Shown here piece after piece: positions 38,201-50,200 of a stretch of 64,000 nucleotides of DNA. The notes below the pieces were generated by a model. The model searched no databases. It was given only the letters and a program-made list of their open reading frames with translations, and was not told where the DNA came from. Both the position numbers and the translations under genes were made by a program. Origin of the DNA: Pterobdella sp. o SKG-2022 (taxonomy: Eukaryota > Annelida > Clitellata > Hirudinida > Piscicolidae); the NCBI GenBank assembly GCA_964035795.1, contig OZ038321.1:7848079-7912078 (forward strand), in the 5' to 3' direction. Position 1 is the stretch's first letter; each line of letters begins with the position of its first letter.

Positions 38201-41200
38201 TTAGACAACATTTCTGTCGTTGTTGTCATAATAACAGTTGTTGTTTGCGTTGATGTTGCAATCGTTGTCGAAACTGTTGTAGCTGTAGCCAATGAAGTTG
38301 TTGTTACAGTTATTGTAGTTGGCGTTATTGTTTCTACAGTAGTAACTGTTGGCGTAGATTTAGACAACATTTCTGACTTTGTTGTCATAATAACAGTTGT
38401 TGTTTGCGTTGATAATGCATTCGTTGTCGAAACTGTTGTAGCTGTAGCCAATGAAGTTGTTGTTACAGAAATTGTAGTTGGCGTTGTTGTTTCTACAGTA
38501 GTAACTGTTGGCGTAGATTTAGACAACATTTCTGTCGTTGTTGTCATAATAACAGTTGTTGTTTGCGTTGATGTTGCAATCGTTGTCGAAACTGTTGTAG
38601 CTGTAGCCAATGAAGTTGTTCTTACAGTTATTGTAGTTGGCGTTATTGTTTCTACAGTAGTAACTGTTGGCGTAGATTTAGACAACATTTCTGTCGTTGT
38701 TGTCATAATAACAGTTGTTGTTTGCGTTGATGTTGCAATCGTTGTCGAAACTGTTGTAGCTGTAGCCAATGAAGTTGTTGTTACAGTTATTGTAGTTGGC
38801 GTTGTTGTTTCTACAGTAGTAACTGTTGGCGTAGATTTAGACAACATTTCTGTCGTTGTTGTCATAATAACAGTTGTTGTTTGCGTTGATGTTGCAATCG
38901 TTGTCGAAACTGTTGTAGCTGTAGCCAATGAAGTTGTTGTTACAGTTATTGTAGTTGGCGTTGTTGTTGCTACAGTAGTAACTGTTGGCGTAGATTTAGA
39001 CAACATTTCTATCGTTGTTGTCATAATAACAGTTGTTGTTTGCGTTGATGTTGCAATCGTTGTCGAAACTGTTGTAGCTGTAGCCAATGAAGTTGTTGTT
39101 ACAGTTATTGTAGTTGGCGTTGTTGTTTCTACAGTAGTAACTGTTGGCGTAGATTTAGACAACATTTCTGTCGTTGTTGTCATAATAACAGTTGTTGTTT
39201 GCGTTGATGTTGCAATCGTTGTCGAAACTGTTGTAGCTGTAGCCAATGAAGTTGTTGTTACAGAAATTGTAGTTGGCGTTGTTGTTTCTACAGTAGTAAC
39301 TGTTGGCGTAGATTTAGACAAAATTTCTGTCGTTGTTGTCATAATAACAGTTGTTGTTTGCGTTGATGTTGCAATCGTTGTCGAAACTGTTGTAGCTGTA
39401 GCCAATGAAGTTGTTGTTACAGTTATTGTAGTTGGCGTTGTTGTTTCTACAGTAGTAACTGTTGGCGTAGATTTAGACAACATTTCTGTCGTTGTTGTCA
39501 TAATAACAGTTGTTGTTTGCGTTGATGTTGCAATCGTTGTCGAAACTGTTGTAGCTGTAGCCAATGAAGTTGTTGTTACAGTTATTGTAGTTGGCGTTGT
39601 TGTTTCTACAGTAGTAACTGTTGGCGTAGATATAGACAACATTTCTGTCGTTGTTGTCATAATAACAGTTGTTGTTTGCGTTGATGTTGCAATCGTTGTC
39701 GAAACTGTTGTAGCTGTAGCCAATGAAGTTGTTGTTACAGAAATTGTAGTTGGCGTTGTTGTTTCTACAGTAGTAACTGTTGGCGTAGATTTAGACAACA
39801 TTTCTGTCGTTGTTGTCATAATAACAGTTGTTGTTTGCGTTGATGTTGCAATCGTTGTCGAAACTGTTGTAGCTGTAGCCAATGAAGTTGTTGTTACAGA
39901 AATTGTAGTTGGCGTTGTTGTTTCTACAGTAGTAACTGTTGGCGTAGATTTAGACAACATTTCTGTCGTTGTTGTCATAATAACAGTTGTTGTTTGCGTT
40001 GATGTTGCAATCGTTGTCGAAACTGTTGTAGCTGTAGCCAATGAAGTTGTTGTTACAGTTATTGTAGTTGGCGTTGTTGTTTCTACAGTAGTAACTGTTG
40101 GCGTAGATTTAGACAACATTTCTGTCGTTGTTGTCATAATAACAGTTGTTGTTTGCGTTGATGTTGCAATCGTTGTCGAAACTGTTGTAGCTGTAGCCAA
40201 TGAAGTTGTTGATACAGAAATTGTAGTTGGCGTTGTTGTTTCTACAGTAGTAACTGTTGGCGTAGATTTAGACAACATTTCTGTCGTTGTTGTCATAATA
40301 ACAGTTGTTGTTTGCGTTGATGTTGCAATCGTTGTCGAAACTGTTGTAGCTGTAGCCAATGAAGTTGTTGTTACAGTTATTGTAGTTGGCGTTGTTGTTT
40401 CTACAGTAGTAACTGTTGGCGTAGATTTAGACAACATTTCTGTCGTTGTTGTCATAATAACAGTTGTTGTTTGCGTTGATGTTGCAATCGTTGTCGAAAC
40501 TGTTGTAGCTGTAGCCAATGAAGTTGTTGTTACAGAAATTGTAGTTGGCGTTGTTGTTTCTACAGTAGTAACTGTTGGCGTAGATTTAGACAAAATTTCT
40601 GTCGTTGTTGTCATAATAACAGTTGTTGTTTGCGTTGATGTTGCAATCGTTGTCGAAACTGTTGTAGCTGTAGCCAATGAAGTTGTTGTTACAGTTATTG
40701 TAGTTGGCGTTGTTGTTTCTACAGTAGTAACTGTTGGCGTAGATTTAGACAAAATTTCTGTCGTTGTTGTCATAATAACAGTTGTTGTTTGCGTTGATGT
40801 TGCAATCGTTGTCGAAACTGTTGTAGCTGTAGCCAATGAAGTTGTTGTTACAGTTATTGTAGTTGGCGTTGTTGTTTCTACAGTAGTAACTGTTGGCGTA
40901 GATTTAGACAACAATTCTGTCGTTGTTGTCCTAATAACAGTTGTTGTTTGCGTTGATGTTGCAATCGTTGTCGAAACTGTTGTAGCTGTAGCCAATGAAG
41001 TTGTTGTTACAGTTATTGTAGTTGGCGTTGTTGTTTCTACAGTAGTAACTGTTGGCGTAGATTTAGACAACATTTCTGTCGTTGTTGTCATAATAACAGT
41101 TGTTGTTTGCGTTGATGTTGCAATCGTTGTCGAAACTGTTGTAGCTGTAGCCAATGAAGTTGTTGTTACAGTTATTGTAGTTGGCGTTGTTGTTTCTACA

Positions 41201-44200
41201 GTAGTAACTGTTGGCGTAGATTTAGACAACATTTCTGTCGTTGTTGTCATAATAACAGTTGTTGTTTGCGTTGATGTTGCAATCGTTGTCGAAACTGTTG
41301 TAGCTGTAGCCAATGAAGTTGTTGTTACAGTTATTGTAGTTGGCGTTGTTGTTTCTACAGTAGTAACTGTTGGCGTAGATTTAGACAACATTTCTGTCGT
41401 TGTTGTCATAATAACAGTTGTTGTTTGCGTTGATGTTGCAATCGTTGTCGAAACTGTTGTAGCTGTAGCCAATGAAGTTGTTGTTACAGTTATTGTAGTT
41501 GGCGTTGTTGTTTCTACAGTAGTAACTGTTGGCGTAGATTTAGACAACATTTCTGTCGTTGTTGTCATAATAACAGTTGTTGTTTGCGTTGATGTTGCAA
41601 TCGTTGTCGAAACTGTTGTAGCTGTAGCCAATGAAGTTGTTGTTACAGTTATTGTAGTTGGCGTTGTTGTTTCTACAGTAGTAACTGTTGGCGTAGATTT
41701 AGACAACATTTCTTTCGTTGTTGTCATAATAACAGTTGTTGTTTGCGTTGATGTTGCAATCGTTGTCGAAACTGTTGTAGCTGTAGCCAATGAAGTTGTT
41801 GTTACAGTTATTGTAGTTGGCGTTGTTGTTTCTACAGTAGTAACTGTTGGCGTAGATTTAGACAACATTTCTGTCGTTGTTGTCATAATAACAGTTGTTG
41901 TTTGCGTTGATGTTGCAATCGTTGTCGAAACTGTTGTAGCTGTAGCCAATGAAGTTGTTGTTACAGTTATTGTAGTTGGCGTTGTTGTTTCTACAGTAGT
42001 AACTGTTGGCGTAGATTTAGACAACATTTCTGTCGTTGTTGTCATAATAACAGTTGTTGTTTGCGTTGATGTTGCAATCGTTGTCGAAACTGTTGTAGCT
42101 GTAGCCAATGAAGTTGTTGTTACAGTTATTGTAGTTGGCGTTGTTGTTTCTACAGTAGTAACTGTTGGCGTAGATTTAGACAACATTTCTGTCGTTGTTG
42201 TCATAATAACAGTTGTTGTTTGCGTTGATGTTGCAATCGTTGTCGAAACTGTTGTAGCTGTAGCCAATGAAGTTGTTGTTACAGAAATTGTAGTTGGCGT
42301 TGTTGTTTCTACAGTAGTAACTGTTGGCGTAGATTTAGACAACATTTCTTTCGTTGTTGTCATAATAACAGTTGTTGTTTGCGTTGATGTTGCAATCGTT
42401 GTCGAAACTGTTGTAGCTGTAGCCAATGAAGTTGTTGTTACAGTTATTGTAGTTGGCGTTGTTGTTTCTACAGTAGTAATTGTTGGCGTAGATTTAGACA
42501 ACATTTCTGTCGTTGTTGTCATAATAACAGTTGTTGTTTGCGTTGATGTTGCAATCGTTGTCGAAACTGTTGTAGCTGTAGCCAATGAAGTTGTTGTTAC
42601 AGAAATTGTAGTTAGCGTTGTTGTTTCTACAGTAGTAACTGTTGGCGTAGATTTAGACAACATTTCTGTCGTTGTTGTCATAATAACAGTTGTTGTTTGC
42701 GTTGATGTTGCAATCGTTGTCGAAACTGTTGTAGCTGTAGCCAATGAAGTTGTTGTTACAGTTATTGTAGTTGGCGTTGTTGTTTCTACAGTAGTAACTG
42801 TTGGCGTAGATTTAGACAACATTTCTGTCGTTGTTGTCATAATAACAGTTGTTGTTTGCGTTGATGTTGCAATCGTTGTCGAAACTGTTGTAGCTGTAGC
42901 CAATGAAGTTGTTGTTACAGAAATTGTAGTTGGCGTTGTTGTTTCTACAGTAGTAACTGTTGGCGTAGATTTAGACAACATTTCTGTCGTTGTTGTCATA
43001 ATAACAGTTGTTGTTTGCGTTGATGTTGCAATCGTTGTCGAAACTGTTGTAGCTGTAGCCAATGAAGTTGTTGTTACAGTTATTGTAGTTGGCGTTGTTG
43101 TTTCTACAGTAGTAACTGTTGGCGTAGATTTAGACAACATTTCTGTCGTTGTTGTCATAATAACAGTTGTTGTTTGCGTTGATGTTGCAATCGTTGTCGA
43201 AACTGTTGTAGCTGTAGCCATTGAAGTTGTTGTTACAGAAATTGTAGTTGGCGTTGTTGTTTCTACAGTAGTAACTGTTGGCGTAGATTTAGACAACATT
43301 TCTGTCGTTGTTGTCATAATAACAGTAGTTGTTTGCGTTGATGTTGCAATCGTTGTCGAAACTGTTGTAGCTGTAGCCAATGAAGTTGTTGTTACAGTTA
43401 TTGTAGTTGGCGTTGTTGTTTCTACAGTAGTAACTGTTGGCGTAGATTTAGACAACATTTCTGTCGTTGTTGTCATAATAACAGTTGTTGTTTGCGTTGA
43501 TGTTGCAATCCTTGTCGAAACTGTTGTAGCTGTAGCCAATGAAGTTGTTGTTACAGTTATTGTAGTTGGCGTTGTTGTTTCTACAGTAGTAACTGTTGGC
43601 GTAGATTTAGACAACATTTCTGTCTTTGTTGTCATAATAACAGTTGTTGTTTGCGTTGATGTTGCAATCGTTGTCGAAACTGTTGTAGCTGTAGCCAATG
43701 AAGTTGTTGTTACAGAAATTGTAGTTGGCGTTGTTGTTTCTACAGTAGTAACTGTTGGCGTAGATTTAGACAACATTTCTGTCGTTGTTGTCATAATAAC
43801 AGTTGTTGTTTGCGTTGATGTTGCAATCGTTGTCGAAACTGTTGTAGCTGTAGCCAATGAAGTTGTTGTTACAGTTATTGTAGTTGGCGTTGTTGTTTCT
43901 ACAGTAGTAACTGTTGGCGTAGATTTAGACAACATTTCTGTCGTTGTTGTCATAATAACAGTTGTTGTTTGCGTTGATGTTGCAATCGTTGTCGAAACTG
44001 TTGTAGCTGTAGCCATTGAAGTTGTTGTTACAGAAATTGTAGTTGGCGTTGTTGTTTCTACAGTAGTAACTGTTGGCGTAGATTTAGACAACATTTCTGT
44101 CGTTGTTGTCATAATAACAGTTGTTGTTTGCGTTGATGTTGCAATCCTTGTCGAAACTGTTGTAGCTGTAGCCAATGAAGTTGTTGTTACAGTTATTGTA

Positions 44201-47200
44201 GTTGGCGTTGTTGTTTCTACAGTAGTAACTGTTGGCGTAGATTTAGACAACATTTCTGTCTTTGTTGTCATAATAACAGTTGTTGTTTGCGTTGATGTTG
44301 CAATCGTTGTCGAAACTGTTGTAGCTGTAGCCAATGAAGTTGTTGTTACAGAAATTGTAGTTGGCGTTGTTGTTTCTACAGTAGTAACTGTTGGCGTAGA
44401 TTTAGACAACATTTCTGTCGTTGTTGTCATAATAACAGTTGTTGTTTGCGTTGATGTTGCAATCGTTGTCGAAACTGTTGTAGCTGTAGCCAATGAAGTT
44501 GTTGTTACAGTTATTGTAGTTGGCGTTGTTGTTTCTACAGTAGTAACTGTTGGCGTAGATTCAGACAACATTTCTGTCGTTGTTGTCATAACAGTTGTTG
44601 TTTGCGTTGATGTTGCAATCGTTGTCGAAACTGTTGTAGCTGTAGCCAATGAAGTTGTTCTTACAGTTATTGTAGTTGGCGTTGTTGTTTCTACAGTAGT
44701 AACTGTTGGCGTAGATTTAGACAACATTTCTGTCGTTGTTGTCATAATAACAGTTGTTGTTTGCGTTGATGTTGCAATCGTTGTCGAAACTGTTGTAGCT
44801 GTAGCCAATGAAGTTGTTGTTACAGTTATTGTAGTCGGCGTTGTTGTTTCTACAGTAGTAACTGTTGGCGTAGATTTAGACAACATTTCTGTCGTTGTTG
44901 TCATAATAACAGTTGTTGTTTGCGTTGATGTTGCAATCGTTGTCGAAACTGTTGTATCTGTAGCCAATGAAATTGTTGTTACAGAAATTGTAGTTGGCGT
45001 TGTTGTTTCTACAGTAGTAACTGTTGGCGTAGATTTAGACAACATTTCTGTCGTTGTTGTCATAATAACAGTTGTTGTTTGCGTTGATGTTGCAATCGTT
45101 GTCGAAACTGTTGTAGCTGTAGCCAATGAAGTTGTTGTTACAGTTATTGTAGTTGGCGTTGTTGTTTCTACAGTAGTAACTGTTGGCGTAGATTTAGACA
45201 ACATTTCTGTCGTTGTTGTCATAATAACAGTTGTTGTTTGCGTTGATGTTGCAATCGTTGTCGAAACTGTTGTAGCTGTAGCCAATGAAGTTGTTGTTAC
45301 AGTTATTGTAGTTGGCGTTGTTGTTTCTACAGTAGTAACTGTTGGCGTAGATTTAGACAACATTTCTGTCGTTGTTGTCATAACAGTTGTTGTTTGCGTT
45401 GATGTTGCAATCGTTGTCGAAACTGTTGTAGCTGTAGCCAATGAAGTTGTTCTTACAGTTATTGTAGTTGGCGTTGTTGTTTCTACAGTAGTAACTGTTG
45501 GCGTAGATTTAGACAACATTTCTGTCGTTGTTGTCATAATAACAGTTGTTGTTTGCGTTGATGTTGCAATCGTTGTCGAAACTGTTGTAGCTGTAGCCAA
45601 TGAAGTTGTTTTTACAGTTATTGTAGTTGGCGTTGTTGTTTCTACAGTAGTAACTGTTGGCGTAGATTTAGACAACATTTCTGTCTTTGTTGTCATAATA
45701 ACAGTTGTTGTTTGCGTTGATGTTGCAATCGTTGTCGAAACTGTTGTAGCTGTAGCCAATGAAGTTGTTGTTACAGTTATTGTAGTTGGCGTTGTTGTTT
45801 CTACAGTAGTAACTGTTGGCGTAGATTTAGACAACATTTCTGTCTTTGTTGTCATAATAACAGTTGTTGTTTGCGTTGATGTTGCAATCGTTGTCGAAAT
45901 TGTTGTAGCTGTAGCCAATGAAGTTGTTGTTACAGTTATTGTAGTTGGCGTTGTTGTTTCTACAGTAGTAACTGTTGGCGTAGATTTAGACAACATTTCT
46001 GTCGTTGTTGTCATAATAACAGTTGTTGTTTGCGTTGATGTTGCAATCGTTGTCGAAACTGTTGTAGCTGTAGCCATTGAAGTTGTTGTTACAGAAATTG
46101 TAGTTGGCGTTGTTGTTTCTACAGTAGTAACTGTTGGCGTAGATTTAGACAACATTTCTGTCGTTGTTGTCATAATAACAGTTGTTGTTTGCGTTGATGT
46201 TGCAATCGTTGTCGAAACTGTTGTAGCTGTAGCCAATGAAGTTGTTCTTACAGTTATTGTAGTTGGCGTTGTTGTTTCTACAGTAGTAACTGTTGGCGTA
46301 GATTTAAACAACATTTCTGTCGTTGTTGTCATAATAACAGTTGTTGTTTGCGTTGATGTTGCAATCGTTGTCGAAACTGTTGTAGCTGTAGCCAATGAAG
46401 TTGTTGTTACAGAAATTGTAGTTGGCGTTGTTGTTTCTACAGTAGTAACTGTTGGCGTAGATTTAGACAACATTTCTGTCGTTGTTGTCATAATAACAGT
46501 TGTTGTTTGCGTTGATGTTGCAATCGTTGTCGAAACTGTTGTAGCTGTAGCCAATGAAGTTGTTCTTACAGTTATTGTAGTTGGCGTTGTTGTTTCTACA
46601 GTAGTAACTGTTGGCGTAGATTTAGACAACATTTCTGTCGTTGTTGTCATAATAACAGTTGTTGTTTGCGTTGATGTTGCAATCGTTGTCGAAACTGTTG
46701 TAGCTGTAGCCAATGAAGTTGTTCTTACAGTTATTGTAGTTGGCGTTGTTGTTTCTACAGTAGTAACTGTTGGCGTAGATTTAGACAACATTTCTGTCGT
46801 TGTTGTCATAATAACAGTTGTTGTTTGCGTTGATGTTGCAATCGTTGTCGAAACTGTTGTAGCTGTAGCCAATGAAGTTGTTGTTACAGTTATTGTAGTT
46901 GGCGTTGTTGTTTCTACAGTAGTAACTGTTGGCGTAGATTTAGACAACATTTCTGTCTTTGTTGTCATAATAACAGTTGTTGTTTGCGTTGATGTTGCAA
47001 TCGTTGTCGAAACTGTTGTAGCTGTAGCCAATGAAGTTGTTGTTACAGAAATTGTAGTTGGCGTTGTTGTTTCTACAGTAGTAACTGTTGGCGTAGATTT
47101 AGACAACATTTCTGTCGTTGTTGTCATAATAACAGTTGTTGTTTGCGTTGATGTTGCAATCGTTGTCGAAACTGTTGTAGCTGTAGCCAATGAAGTTGTT

Positions 47201-50200
47201 CTTACAGTTATTGTAGTTGGCGTTGTTGTTTCTACAGTAGTAACTGTTGGCGTAGATTTAGACAACATTTCTGTCGTTGTTGTCATAATAACAGTTGTTG
47301 TTTGCGTTGATGTTGCAATCGTTGTCGAAACTGTTGTAGCTGTAGCCAATGAAGTTGTTGTTACAGTTATTGTAGTTGGCGTTGTTGTTTCTACAGTAGT
47401 AACTGTTGGCGTAGATTTAGACAACATTTCTGTCGTTGTTGTCATAATAACAGTTGTTGTTTGCGTTGATGTTGCAATCGTTGTCGAAACTGTTGTAGCT
47501 GTAGCCAATGAAGTTGTTGTTACAGTTATTGTAGTTGGCGTTGTTGTTTCTACAGTAGTAACTGTTGGCGTAGATTTAGACAACATTTCTGTCGTTGTTG
47601 TCATAATAACAGTTGTTGTTTGCGTTGATGTTGCAATCGTTGTCGAAACTGTTGTAGCTGTAGCCAATGAAGTTGTTGTTACAGAAATTGTAGTTGGCGT
47701 TGTTGTTTCTACAGTAGTAACTGTTGGCGTAGATTTAGACAACATTTCTGTCGTTGTTGTCATAATAACAGTTGTTGTTTGCGTTGATGTTGCAATCGTT
47801 GTCGAAACTGTTGTAGCTGTAGCCAATGAAGTTGTTCTTACAGTTATTGTAGTTGGCGTTGTTGTTTCTACAGTAGTAACTGTTGGCGTAGATTTAAACA
47901 ACATTTCTGTCGTTGTTGTCATAATAACAGTTGTTGTTTGCGTTGATGTTGCAATCGTTGTCGAAACTGTTGTAGCTGTAGCCAATGAAGTTGTTGTTAC
48001 AGAAATTGTAGTTGGCGTTGTTGTTTCTACAGTAGTAACTGTTGGCGTAGATTTAGACAACATTTCTGTCGTTGTTGTCATAATAACAGTTGTTGTTTGC
48101 GTTGATGTTGCAATCGTTGTCGAAACTGTTGTAGCTGTAGCCAATGAAGTTGTTCTTACAGTTATTGTAGTTGGCGTTGTTGTTTCTACAGTAGTAACTG
48201 TTGGCGTAGATTTAGACAACATTTCTGTCTTTGTTGTCATAATAACAGTTGTTGTTTGCGTTGATGTTGCAATCGTTGTCGAAACTGTTGTAGCTGTAGC
48301 CAATGAAGTTGTTGTTACAGAAATTGTAGTTGGCGTTGTTGTTTCTACAGTAGTAACTGTTGGCGTAGATTTAGACAACATTTCTGTCGTTGTTGTCATA
48401 ATAACAGTTGTTGTTTGCGTTGATGTTGCAATCGTTGTCGAAACTGTTGTAGCTGTAGCCAATGAAGTTGTTCTTACAGTTATTGTAGTTGGCGTTGTTG
48501 TTTCTACAGTAGTAACTGTTGGCGTAGATTTAAACAACATTTCTGTCGTTGTTGTCATAATAACAGTTGTTGTTTGCGTTGATGTTGCAATCGTTGTCGA
48601 AACTGTTGTAGCTGTAGCCAATGAAGTTGTTGTTACAGAAATTGTAGTTGGCGTTGTTGTTTCTACAGTAGTAACTGTTGGCGTAGATTTAGACAACATT
48701 TCTGTCGTTGTTGTCATAATAACAGTTGTTGTTTGCGTTGATGTTGCAATCGTTGTCGAAACTGTTGTAGCTGTAGCCAATGAAGTTGTTCTTACAGTTA
48801 TTGTAGTTGGCGTTGTTGTTTCTACAGTAGTAACTGTTGGCGTAGATTTAGACAACATTTCTGTCGTTGTTGTCATAATAACAGTTGTTGTTTGCGTTGA
48901 TGTTGCAATCGTTGTCGAAACTGTTGTAGCTGTAGCCAATGAAGTTGTTGTTACAGAAATTGTAGTTGGCGTTGTTGTTTCTACAGTAGTAACTGTTGGC
49001 GTAGATTTAGACAACATTTCTGTCGTTGTTGTCATAATAACAGTTGTTGTTTGCGTTGATGTTGCAATCGTTGTCGAAACTGTTGTAGCTGTAGCCAATG
49101 AAGTTGTTGTTACAGAAATTGTAGTTGGCGTTGTTGTTTCTACAGTAGTAACTGTTGGCGTAGATTTAGACAACATTTCTGTCTTTGTTGTCATAATAAC
49201 AGTTGTTGTTTGCGTTGATGTTGCAATCGTTGTCGAAACTGTTGTAGCTGTAGCCAATGAAGTTGTTGTTACAGTTATTGTAGTTGGCGTTGTTGTTTCT
49301 ACAGTAGTAACTGTTGGCGTAGATTTAGACAACATTTCTGTCGTTGTTGTCATAATAACAGTTGTTGTTTGCGTTGATGTTGCAATCGCTGTCGAAACTG
49401 TTGTAGCTGTAGCCAATGAAGTTGTTGTTACAGTTATTGTAGTTGGCGTTGTTGTTTCTACAGTAGTAACTGTTGGCGTAGATTTAGACAATTTTTCTGT
49501 CGTTGTTGTCATAATAACAGTTGTTGTTTGCGTTGATGTTGCAATCGTTGTCGAAACTGTTGTAGCTGTAGCCAATGAAGTTGTTGTTACAGAAATTGTA
49601 GTTGGCGTTGTTGTTTCTACAGTAGTAACTGTTGGCGTAGATTTAGACAACATTTCTGTCGTTGTTGTCATAATAACAGTTGTTGTTTGCGTTGATGTTG
49701 CAATCGCTGTCGAAACTGTTGTAGCTGTAGCCAATGAAGTTGTTGTTACAGTTATTGTAGTTGGCGTTGTTGTTTCTACAGTAGTAACTGTTGGCGTAGA
49801 TTTAGACAATTTTTCTGTCGTTGTTGTCATAATAACTGTTGTTGTTTGCGTTGATGTTGCAATCGTTGTCGAAACTGTTGTAGCTGTAGCCAATGAAGTT
49901 GTTGTTACAGAAATTGTAGTTGGCGTTGTTGTTTCCACAGTAGTAACTGTTGGCGTAGATTTAGACAACATTTCTGTCGTTGTTGTCATAATAACAGTTG
50001 TTGTTTGCGTTGATGTTGCAATCGTTGTCGAAACTGTTGTAGCTGTAGCCAATGAAGTTGTTGTTACAGAAATTGTAGTTGGCGTTGTTGTTTCTACAGT
50101 AGTAACTGTTGGCGTAGATTTAGACAACATTTCTGTCGTTGTTGTCATAATAACAGTTGTTGTTTGCGTTGATGTTGCAATCGCTGTCGAAACTGTTGTA

